Shown: piece by piece, positions 23,575 to 29,653 of the stretch
Numbering within the stretch: position 1 is the stretch's first letter
How the letters are laid out: each line of letters starts with the position of its first letter
DNA from: CAYWLI01 sp964519535
Lineage (GTDB): Bacteria > Desulfobacterota > B13-G15 > RBG-16-54-18
Direction: 5' to 3'
Assembly (NCBI GenBank): GCA_964519535.1
Contig: CAZFIR010000150.1
Location: 1 to 29,653, forward strand
Length of the DNA: 29,653 nt
The notes under the pieces: generated by a model
The model's input: only the letters and a program-made list of their open reading frames with translations
Database searches by the model: none
Told to the model about the DNA's origin: nothing
Position numbers and translations under genes: made by a program

Positions 23575-24255
23575 TCAACGCCGACTTTGCATTCTACTTT
23601 CGATCTCCTCGAACATTCTCTCCACCACTTGTTCCGGAGTCAAGGCGGTGGAATCTATGTATATGGCATCCGGTGCCATCTGCAGGGGGGCTACTTCCCT
23701 CGTCTGATCCTCCTGGTCCCTTCTGTTAGTATCTTCAATCACGCGGGAAAGGACGGCGGGGATTCCTCGAGCCATGAGCTCTTCATACCTTCTCGTACTC
23801 CTCTGCCGGGGGGTGGCGTCCAAGTAAAATTTGACGTCTGCTTCTGGGAAGACCACCAGCCCCATGTCCCTGCCTTCAGCTACTACCCCTGGCCCTCCCA
23901 ACCTCCTTTGCAGATCCACCAAGGCCTCTCTGACCACCCGTTCTTGGGAGATCCTGGAGGCCAGCATGCTTATCTCCGGGGTCCTGATGGCCTCGGTGAT
24001 ATCCTTGCCGTCACCGTACACCCTTTGCCCCTCCTCGGTATCTTCAAATACAATCTCGATGTCGGCACACAGCCTGTCCAGGGCCTCCGTCATCTCGGGT
24101 GTTATTCCCCGTTCTTTGGCCTTCAGGGCAACAGCCCGATAGGTGGCACCCGTATCGAGATACCTATATCCTAACTTCTTGGCCAGGTTCCGGGCTGCCG
24201 TACTCTTGCCAGCTCCAGCCGGGCCATCAATGGCGATTAAGAGCCTTTTTTCCAC
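23575..24255 (-). CDS. cmk: Cytidylate kinase
   Basis: A 226-aa (d)CMP kinase, phosphorylating CMP and dCMP with ATP for nucleotide salvage and supply. The P-loop is AIDGPAGAGKSTAARNLA (8-25). LGYRYLDTGATYRAVAL follows, with the substrate-side Arg, then EGRDMGLVVFPEADVKFYLDA and QRSTRRYEELMARG, as in the family. The start is GTG at 24253-24255, giving a 19-bp overlap with the end of hisC, so translation is probably coupled. The cmk-rpsA order is conserved in many proteobacteria. No aroA or ispH gene lies between or before them here. Confidence 0.95.
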   Translation of the reverse strand: MEKRLLIAIDGPAGAGKSTAARNLAKKLGYRYLDTGATYRAVALKAKERGITPEMTEALDRLCADIEIVFEDTEEGQRVYGDGKDITEAIRTPEISMLASRISQERVVREALVDLQRRLGGPGVVAEGRDMGLVVFPEADVKFYLDATPRQRSTRRYEELMARGIPAVLSRVIEDTNRRDQEDQTREVAPLQMAPDAIYIDSTALTPEQVVERMFEEIESRMQSRR

Positions 24256-25322
24256 TGCTCCAGGGCTTCGATAAAAGCCTTATTTTCCTCAGGGAGACCG
24301 ATGGTAACCCTGATATATTCCTCAAGACTATATCCCGCCATGCCCCGCACCACAATCCCCTCCTGCATGAGATCCTCCATCAACTGGGTCGCACGAGATC
24401 CGAGGTGAACAAGGATGAAATTGGCCTCACTGGGCACATAGGAGAAGCCGAGGCGGGCCAGTTCGCCGCAAAGATATAGCTTGCCCTCATCGTTTACGCG
24501 TGCCGTCATTTTTTTGTGTCCTTCATCCTCTAACGCGGCCGCGGCCGCCGTCTGCGCCAAGAGATTGACGCTAAATGGCTGGCGTGCTTTGGTCATCTGC
24601 TCTATCAATTCTTTTCGGGCCACTCCATATCCTATTCTGAGGCCAGCCAGCCCAAAGAACTTGGAAAAGGTCTTAGTGGTGATGATCCACCGTTCCCCTT
24701 GCACATACTCCTGAGAGCGTGGGAAGTCGGGGGCTGTCACATATTCGCCGTATGCCTCATCCACCACGACTACCACGAGAGAAGGGAGGCTGGCCAGGAA
24801 ATCATCGAACTCCGAGCGGGCGAAGATGGTCCCGGTCGGGTTGTTGGGATTACACAGAAAAATCAGTTTGGTCTTCGCGCTCACTGTATTGGCCATCCTT
24901 GATAGATCGATCTTAAAGTCCTTGAGGGGAACAGAGATGCAACGCGCGCCCTGGGCCTGGGCGGCAATCCGGTAATAGGCGAAGGTGGGTTCGGGGAGCA
25001 GCACCTCATCTTCCTCCTGCAAGAAGGTCCGTGCAGCTAGCTCGAAGATCTCATTGGAACCGTTGCCCAGGATGATGTGATCGGGGAGGAGATTCAACCG
25101 CCGCGCAAGGTTTTCCTTGAGACCTCCTCCTGCCGCGTCAGGGTACCGATGTATGTCCTTGAGTACCGTGGTGATGGCGTCAAGGGCCTTGGGAGAAGGG
25201 CCGAGTGGGTTTTCGTTGGCAGAGAGGCGGATGAGGTCCTCTTCACCCCGCCAATCCCGCCCCTTGGGGTAGGGTGGCAAATCCAGGATATAATCGGCCA
25301 CTATATCTTTTAGGTCAGACAT
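24237..25322 (-). CDS. hisC: Histidinol-phosphate aminotransferase
   Basis: A 361-aa class II aminotransferase, converting imidazole-acetol phosphate and glutamate to histidinol phosphate in histidine synthesis. LSANENPLGPSPKAL (33-47), ILGNGSNEIFEL (84-95), FLCNPNNPTGT (155-165), VVVDEAYGEY and TKTFSKFFGLAGLRIGYG are HisC hallmarks, with Lys221 as the Schiff-base lysine. The C-terminal RVTIGLPEENKAFIEAL completes the pattern. It overlaps the PHP-phosphatase gene by 13 bp upstream and cmk by 19 bp downstream. A broad-specificity aromatic role cannot be excluded, but the neighbouring phosphatase supports the histidine pathway. Confidence 0.93.
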   Translation of the reverse strand: MSDLKDIVADYILDLPPYPKGRDWRGEEDLIRLSANENPLGPSPKALDAITTVLKDIHRYPDAAGGGLKENLARRLNLLPDHIILGNGSNEIFELAARTFLQEEDEVLLPEPTFAYYRIAAQAQGARCISVPLKDFKIDLSRMANTVSAKTKLIFLCNPNNPTGTIFARSEFDDFLASLPSLVVVVVDEAYGEYVTAPDFPRSQEYVQGERWIITTKTFSKFFGLAGLRIGYGVARKELIEQMTKARQPFSVNLLAQTAAAAALEDEGHKKMTARVNDEGKLYLCGELARLGFSYVPSEANFILVHLGSRATQLMEDLMQEGIVVRGMAGYSLEEYIRVTIGLPEENKAFIEALEQWKKGS

Positions 25323-25969
25323 CGCTCGACAATCTGTTCGGCATTTTTTAACATTGTTTGGTAATCGTCCCCTGTCAAGCCGGCCCCCACGACGATCTCG
25401 CGCAGGCGACTCGCTGGCCAGATATCGCCTGGGGCATGGGCATCGCTGTTCAGTACTAGGAGGGCCCCTACTTTTTGCGCCAGCCGGGCGACATGACCGT
25501 TAGTCAACGAGTGGCCCTTGCGTGAAGTCAACTCCAAGGATACGGAGCGTTCCTTGGCCAACACAACCTCCTCCTCGGTGATCAGGCCGGGATGGGCCAG
25601 GATGTCTGCAGAGGACTCGATGGCCATCTTGTTGGTCCCCGGTGCTACCGGCTCCACGATAGTCTCTCCGTGGATCACCACCAGTTTTGCCCCTAACTTC
25701 CTGCTCCTGCTGACCAGCGACGGTATCGACTCAGGGGGGATATGGGTCAGTTCGATGCCGGGAATCACCCGCATCCCCCCTCGACTGTTGTTCTCCTCAC
25801 AAAAGGCGGCGAGCCGGGGTATGATCAGGTCGATATTTGACTGGTCACCATGATCGGTAATGGCGACGAGACTATAGCCCGCCACCTCAAATCTCCTGGT
25901 CAACTCGGCCGGCGCCAGTTCACCATCGCTCCATAGGGAATGGGTGTGTAGATCTATCATAGACCACAT
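25310..25969 (-). CDS. PHP-domain phosphoesterase, probable histidinol-phosphate phosphatase
   Basis: A 219-aa PHP-domain metal-dependent phosphoesterase. IDLHTHSLWSDGELAP (5-20) gives the first His pair, ITDHGDQSN (37-45) the Asp/His, and VIPGIELTHIP the Glu. LVVIHGETIVEP, DILAHPGLIT and LVLNSDAHAPGD supply the remaining His and Asp ligands. The start is ATG at 25969 or the ATG at 25958-25960 (MIDLHTHS), which aligns better with family starts. It overlaps hisC by 13 bp, and this pairing is the reason for proposing the dephosphorylation of histidinol phosphate, the next step after HisC. General PHP phosphoesterase activity on another phosphate ester remains possible. Confidence 0.85.
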   Translation of the reverse strand: MWSMIDLHTHSLWSDGELAPAELTRRFEVAGYSLVAITDHGDQSNIDLIIPRLAAFCEENNSRGGMRVIPGIELTHIPPESIPSLVSRSRKLGAKLVVIHGETIVEPVAPGTNKMAIESSADILAHPGLITEEEVVLAKERSVSLELTSRKGHSLTNGHVARLAQKVGALLVLNSDAHAPGDIWPASRLREIVVGAGLTGDDYQTMLKNAEQIVERCLT

Positions 25970-26034
25970 CCAAAAAAGAACTGAAACCCTGGTTCAGGGG
26001 ACCTCTGATGACTGAAAACCCTCATGCGTATTGT

Positions 26035-26064
26035 ATTATCCCACCGTGCGATAGGTGGGATAAT
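26035..26064. repeat. Perfect 11-bp inverted repeat upstream of the PHP phosphatase gene
   Basis: ATTATCCCACC and GGTGGGATAAT pair perfectly around an 8-base loop, in the 167-bp gap between the DUF151 gene and the PHP-phosphatase gene. No T-run follows on either strand. It could form a stable RNA hairpin (processing or weak termination) or be a dimeric protein operator. A smaller CCCTG/CAGGG hairpin lies at 25987-25999 in the same gap. Confidence 0.5.
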
Positions 26065-26136
26065 CGATAAGGAGGGCATTGTAAAAACACTACGCGAACG
26101 TTCGGGGAAAAGAAGGAGAAGGATCGTCTCCGGCAC

Positions 26137-26622
26137 CTACATCTTGTATTTGCCAAAGTCCTTGGATGAGAGGCCTTCTAAGAGTTCGTCCAGGGTCTCC
26201 TCTCCCTCCTTGTGCTGGCGCAGATCTATCTTTCGAGACTTCTCAATCACCTCTTTGTGTACATAGATAGTGGCATTAGTCCTCAGAGCTAAGGCGATGG
26301 CGTCGCTGGGCCGAGCGTCGATGGCGAAGTGCGTTCCATCCAGGTCCAGGTGGATTATGGCGAAGAAGGTATTTTCCCGCAAGTCGTTAACCTCTATCTT
26401 GATTACCACGACTCCCAGGGTGTCCAAGAGGTTTTTCATCAGATCATGGGTCATCGGCCTGGAAAGTTGGACCTTCTCCAATTGGGTGGCGATGGCGCTG
26501 GCTTCAAAGAATCCTATCCAAATGGGGACAACCTCTTTTTCCGCCAAATCCTTGAGTAACACAATGGGGGTATTGGTGTAAGGATCTACCGTTAAGCCGC
26601 TTACCTTCATTTCATGAAACAT
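26137..26622 (-). CDS. Bifunctional nuclease-family protein (DUF151)
   Basis: A 161-aa DUF151/DNase-RNase family protein. VKVSGL-type N-terminus (MKVSGLTVDPYTNTPIVLLKD) with alternation of strands is followed by VVPIWIGFFEASAIATQL and by RPMTHDLMKNLLDTLG. FAIDARPSDAIALALR (about 100-115) is the signature block. The ATG at 26622 has an excellent ribosome site (GGAGGAGAAGGG). It lies 12 bp after miaB, so the two are co-transcribed, as often seen in this part of the tree. The biochemical function of most bacterial members is not established beyond nuclease-like activity described for plant and mycobacterial relatives. Confidence 0.9.
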   Translation of the reverse strand: MFHEMKVSGLTVDPYTNTPIVLLKDLAEKEVVPIWIGFFEASAIATQLEKVQLSRPMTHDLMKNLLDTLGVVVIKIEVNDLRENTFFAIIHLDLDGTHFAIDARPSDAIALALRTNATIYVHKEVIEKSRKIDLRQHKEGEETLDELLEGLSSKDFGKYKM

Positions 26623-26634
26623 CCCTTCTCCTCC

Positions 26635-27969
26635 CTATCGACTGAGTTCTCCTCGTAAGGAGTTTTGCAAACCCTCATTGATCTTTACCAGGACCAACTC
26701 GCCCACTAACCCGGACTCCCCAGGGAAGTTGACAATTCGGTTGCATCCTGTCCTCCCCATCATCGTGTGGGGGGAATTTCGACTGCGGCCCTCTACTAAT
26801 ACTTCCTTTACTGTCCCCTCCAGCTTTTTATTCTTCTTCAGCGTTATCTCCCGCTGGAGTTCTTGGAGAGTCGCCAGACGCCATTGCTTCAACTCAGGCG
26901 GGACATCATCCTGCCATTGGGCAGATCGCGTCCCTTGCCGGGGGGAATACTTGAAGGAAAAGAACCCGTCGAACTCCACCGCCTGCACCAACTCAAGGGT
27001 TTGCGTGAAATCGTCATCATCCTCTCCCGGGAAGCCCACCATGACATCGGCGGTGATACTGATCTGCGGTGCCGCCTTCCGCAAAGCTCTTATTTTAGCC
27101 AGGTATTCTTCCCTCGTATGTCCCCTGTGCATTCTCTCCAATACAGCATTGGATCCCGCCTGGAAGGGGAGGTGGAAATGCTCGCAGAGATGTTCCAACG
27201 TTCCGAAGGCCTCGATAAGCTCCTCCGTGAGATCCTTGGGATGTGAGGTGGTAAATCTGATCCTCTCCAGCCCTGGGATTTCGTCTATCTTAGCCAACAG
27301 CCGGGGGAAAGTCAACTCACCAGGGTTATTTTTAGCGTATGAGTTCACATTTTGACCCAGAAGTATCACTTCCTTCGTTCCCCTCTGAACCAAGGCATCT
27401 ATCTCGGCCAGGACTTCATCGCTGGGACGGCTGCATTCTCTCCCCCGCACCGCGGGGACAATACAATAACTGCAGAAGTTGTCGCATCCTTGCATAATAG
27501 TGACATAGGAGCGCAGTTGCCGTGTGCGGGGGATGGGGAGATTGGTCGGACAACCATTCTCAAAACCCACGGCGCAGACCCCCCTTTCGCCACTTTTTAC
27601 ATCTCGCAGGATCTCGGGGAGTTTATGGATCTTTCCCGGGCCGAGGACGAAATCAAGGGTTGGCATGCGAGCCAGCAACCCTTCTCCTCTTTGCTGGGCC
27701 ACACACCCTGCTATGCCGATGATTGCATCGTGATTATTTTCCTTAAGCTGTTGGAAGCGCCCCACAATACTGTAGGCCTTTTGCTCCGGTTTCTCCCTGA
27801 CAGTACAGGTATTGACCAGGATCACATCGGCCTCCTCCCACCTCTTTGTCTCTTGATAGCCGCACTCCTCCAACAGGGCGAGCATCCACTCGGAGTCATG
27901 CTCGTTCATCTGGCAGCCGAAGGTCTTGATGTAGACGCGCTTTTCTATAACTATCAGTTTGTCACTCAT
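26635..27969 (-). CDS. miaB: tRNA-2-methylthio-N6-dimethylallyladenosine synthase (MiaB)
   Basis: A 444-aa radical-SAM methylthiotransferase that adds the methylthio group to i6A37 of tRNAs. The N-terminal UPF0004 domain has cluster cysteines at 19 (KTFGCQMNEHDSE), 55 (NTCTVREKPEQKAY) and 89 (GIAGCVAQ). The radical-SAM motif is GCDNFCSYCIVP (162, 166, 169). ADVMVGFPGEDDDDF and the TRAM domain at the C-terminus (about 375-440) complete the protein. The QMNEHDSE motif favours MiaB over RimO or MtaB. The start ATG (27967-27969) has no purine-rich site; instead a GC-rich hairpin ends 7 bases before it. Confidence 0.94.
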   Translation of the reverse strand: MSDKLIVIEKRVYIKTFGCQMNEHDSEWMLALLEECGYQETKRWEEADVILVNTCTVREKPEQKAYSIVGRFQQLKENNHDAIIGIAGCVAQQRGEGLLARMPTLDFVLGPGKIHKLPEILRDVKSGERGVCAVGFENGCPTNLPIPRTRQLRSYVTIMQGCDNFCSYCIVPAVRGRECSRPSDEVLAEIDALVQRGTKEVILLGQNVNSYAKNNPGELTFPRLLAKIDEIPGLERIRFTTSHPKDLTEELIEAFGTLEHLCEHFHLPFQAGSNAVLERMHRGHTREEYLAKIRALRKAAPQISITADVMVGFPGEDDDDFTQTLELVQAVEFDGFFSFKYSPRQGTRSAQWQDDVPPELKQWRLATLQELQREITLKKNKKLEGTVKEVLVEGRSRNSPHTMMGRTGCNRIVNFPGESGLVGELVLVKINEGLQNSLRGELSR

Positions 27970-27976
27970 TATACCG

Positions 27977-27995
27977 TCGGGGCTGAAGTCCCCGA
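27977..27995. repeat. REP-like GC-rich hairpin directly upstream of miaB
   Basis: TCGGGG (27977-27982) and CCCCGA (27990-27995) pair perfectly around a 7-base loop. The palindrome resembles short REP-type elements (a C-rich/G-rich hairpin around CTGAAGT) and occupies the position where the miaB ribosome site should lie. It might influence initiation or 5' mRNA stability. Only one copy is seen in this window. The rest of the 185-bp gap to the aldolase gene shows no supported gene. Confidence 0.45.
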
Positions 27996-28154
27996 TATAA
28001 ATGCCTCTTCAAGTATAACGAAAGCTTCTAGGTTCAATAAAAACCTATTCGGAGATAGTTAAAAATTTGCTCCTCGCCATTCCCTGCTCTCACGACGGGG
28101 GCATGCGTTGTATAAGAGAGGAAGACTTCGACGCCTTGATTTACCCCCCATTTC

Positions 28155-29447
28155 CTAATCATCAAATCCGCCTGCATGTTCCTTGTCGCTTCCCAGGCAG
28201 GCGGCTCGTTCTGTGATCTTGTTCTCCGTCCATTCCGCGGGGTTTTCCATCCGAAGGACTTTAGGCCCAAGATCATAGGAGCCTGCCTTCAAAATGGTCT
28301 CGATGGCCAGGGGGGCTGTATCCTCGGCATTGAAGACTTCTATCATCATCTTGTAAGCGAAGTCCTCTACTTCCTTTACCATCCGGTCCCTGATCTCCTT
28401 GGGTTGTGCAAGCAGCTTATTTTCAAAGGGGAGGTTAAGATTTTTATAGTCCCCCTTCTTCCAGCTCTTCGCTTGGGCATAAGCCACCATCTCTGCCCAC
28501 AACTCCTCAGAAATACCCTCTCCTTTTACTTTACTGAAATTTCCCTCTGCATCCAGAATGGCATTTCCATAATCGTTCACCTGAACGCCCCAGGAGATCA
28601 TCTGTAAGGCAGTGGCAACATTGGCTTTTGTTGTATGGGTTTTAGCAGCGATTTGGCGAAGCCTCTCGGAACTGTTACCGGAGGTCCCATGTTGAGCGCC
28701 AGAGATCTTATATTTTTCTAAGGCTGTGTGAATATCTGCGGTCAATTGCGCTTGGATCCCGGAGTCCTTCTTTTCAATGCCATGGGTCGTTCCATTGTTC
28801 AAAGCGATCCAATCCGGGAAGATGTCATGAGCATTCAGCCCTTGAATGAGAAACCGGGCTTCTTCTACGGTGGAAAGCCCTTCCTCTCCCTTGATTTCCC
28901 CCACTTCTGTTTCAAGCCCTGCCCATTTCGGAATATAAGGATGGGTGGCAATATTTGCTAAAAGATTTTTGTCATCGGGAAGATGAGAAGCATCAATGGC
29001 AACCGAGGTCATTCCTGCTTCAAAGAGAGTAGGGATCTCAATCTTAGCAGCATCAAGATCCTTTTCGTTTTTAATTCCATAATGGTCGGCATGAATCGCC
29101 ACCGGGATGGTAATTTCAAGTTCGTTGCAGATGGTATCGACCAACATGGCAATATTCCAGAAGTTCACTGCACAATAGGCCTTGGTGCCTCCTTCCGATT
29201 TTGCGATCTCGATAATGACCGGAGCGTTGGCTCGCTGGGCGGCTTGCAGGGCTCCGCGGATGACAAATTGATTGCGGCCGTTTGCAGCCATTGCAATTGC
29301 GTGCCCTTTAGTGAGCATGGACCGGTCTACTACCTTGCCGCTCACGATTAATGTCCTTGAATGGGGGAAAAGCTTCTTGATATTGGGCGGACGTCCAATA
29401 TCAAGAGCTTTTTTAAAATCAGTCGAAGAAACTTTTTTCTTTGCCAT
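28155..29447 (-). CDS. fba: Class II fructose-bisphosphate aldolase
   Basis: A 430-aa zinc-dependent aldolase, interconverting fructose-1,6-bisphosphate with dihydroxyacetone phosphate and glyceraldehyde-3-phosphate. VAIHADHYG (117-124) supplies the zinc/catalytic His-x-Asp-His block, GLETEVGEIKGEEG (177-190) the acidic loop, and LNNGTTHG and KISGAQHGTSG further metal and phosphate ligands. VQVNDYGNAIL replaces the canonical N-x-DTD motif, which is somewhat divergent. It is longer than E. coli FbaA (359 aa) because of a C-terminal extension of about 90 residues. ATG at 29447 has AAGAGGAGAG upstream. It lies 76 bp after the fructose-bisphosphatase gene, so the pair is probably co-expressed. 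Confidence 0.9.
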   Translation of the reverse strand: MAKKKVSSTDFKKALDIGRPPNIKKLFPHSRTLIVSGKVVDRSMLTKGHAIAMAANGRNQFVIRGALQAAQRANAPVIIEIAKSEGGTKAYCAVNFWNIAMLVDTICNELEITIPVAIHADHYGIKNEKDLDAAKIEIPTLFEAGMTSVAIDASHLPDDKNLLANIATHPYIPKWAGLETEVGEIKGEEGLSTVEEARFLIQGLNAHDIFPDWIALNNGTTHGIEKKDSGIQAQLTADIHTALEKYKISGAQHGTSGNSSERLRQIAAKTHTTKANVATALQMISWGVQVNDYGNAILDAEGNFSKVKGEGISEELWAEMVAYAQAKSWKKGDYKNLNLPFENKLLAQPKEIRDRMVKEVEDFAYKMMIEVFNAEDTAPLAIETILKAGSYDLGPKVLRMENPAEWTENKITERAACLGSDKEHAGGFDD

Positions 29448-29523
29448 GGTCTTCTCTCCTCTTAAATCTGTGAATTTTCTTCGAACGATTAAAATTGGGT
29501 TGAGGTTATTATCATCCCTAACC

Positions 29524-29653
29524 TTAACCTTTTATTTTCTCTCTTAAGATACCCGCGATCTCTTCCACCAGTTTCCTTGAACCTACGTAAAGTGCTGTTC
29601 GCTGGTGATGTTTCTCCGGCTGAATCTCAAGAATTGGGATGCCAGCCTCATTA
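29524..29653 (-). CDS. fbp: Class I fructose-1,6-bisphosphatase, C-terminal end (runs off right edge)
   Basis: The last 42 codons of a gene read NEAGIPILEIQPEKHHQRTA, then LYVGSRKLVEEIAGILREKI, KG and TAA. The ILEIQP-x-HQRTALYVGSR-x-LVEE pattern corresponds to the C-terminus of class I fructose-1,6-bisphosphatase (E. coli: ILDIIP-x-LHQRRSFFVGN-x-MVED). The enzyme removes the C1 phosphate from fructose-1,6-bisphosphate in gluconeogenesis. Adjacency to the class II aldolase supports the call. The catalytic domain lies outside the window, so activity cannot be judged. Confidence 0.75.
   Translation of the reverse strand, partial: NEAGIPILEIQPEKHHQRTALYVGSRKLVEEIAGILREKIKG

Noticed and set aside
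26678..27355. Plus-strand open frame (225 codons), Ser/Pro-rich
   Set aside because: Antisense shadow of the miaB C-terminal half; composition is that of a complementary frame.
27352..28062. Plus-strand open frame (236 codons) opposite miaB
   Set aside because: Antisense shadow of miaB; no recognisable motif or ribosome site.
28034..28276. Minus-strand 80-codon frame at the end of the aldolase gene
   Set aside because: More than half overlaps the aldolase coding sequence in another frame; the rest shows no recognisable protein.
1..29653. CRISPR arrays, tRNA/rRNA genes, insertion sequences, defence systems
   Set aside because: Looked for regular spaced repeats, clover-leaf-like ends, transposase motifs and nuclease/helicase defence motifs; none could be supported.

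Overview
The window is a bacterial chromosome segment. Almost everything is read leftwards on the minus strand. It joins a housekeeping block on the right (about 20.5-29.65 kb) to a large surface-polysaccharide (O-antigen or capsule type) biosynthesis locus (about 1-20.4 kb). A Wzx-type flippase, a small phosphoglycosyl transferase and a WbpA/WbpB/WbpD set point to a Gram-negative envelope. The housekeeping order (miaB, bifunctional nuclease, PHP phosphatase, hisC, cmk, rpsA, nifS-like) suggests Desulfobacterota (former Deltaproteobacteria) or a neighbouring phylum. That placement is an impression from gene order and protein style, not a measured phylogeny.

Layout from the right edge, in the direction of transcription. 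First come the C-terminal end of a class I fructose-1,6-bisphosphatase and a class II fructose-bisphosphate aldolase. Next is the block miaB, DUF151 nuclease, PHP phosphatase, hisC, cmk, rpsA and cysteine desulfurase, with several overlapping start/stop junctions. A roughly 180-bp gap with a candidate promoter starts the glycan locus. Its first genes are wbpA-like, wbpB-like and wbpD-like, predicted to make a UDP-2,3-diacetamido-2,3-dideoxy-hexuronic acid precursor. They are followed by a flippase, a GT4 glycosyltransferase and a SAM methyltransferase chained by 4-bp overlaps, then a GT2 glycosyltransferase. One convergent plus-strand methyltransferase interrupts the pattern, followed by another GT4 and a TylF-family O-methyltransferase.

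A scar of dead genes (8674-9293) comes next: a decayed phosphoglycosyl transferase fused to a decayed methyltransferase. An intact phosphoglycosyl transferase follows and heads a second chain: aldo/keto reductase, a thiamine-diphosphate E1 alpha/beta pair, a DegT-type sugar aminotransferase, a class I aminotransferase, a methyltransferase remnant with an internal deletion, a GT-C membrane glycosyltransferase, and the N-terminal part of a CapD/WbpM/FlaA1-like nucleotide-sugar epimerase/dehydratase that leaves the left edge.

The middle of the locus (about 7-17 kb) looks clearly more AT-rich than the housekeeping block and holds gene fragments, as expected of a horizontally exchanged glycan island. 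No Wzy polymerase, Wzz chain-length regulator, transposase, tRNA, rRNA or CRISPR array was recognised. The part that best deserves follow-up is the E1 alpha/beta pair without E2/E3 partners, placed among two aminotransferases and a reductase. It may make an unusual sugar or acyl substituent.
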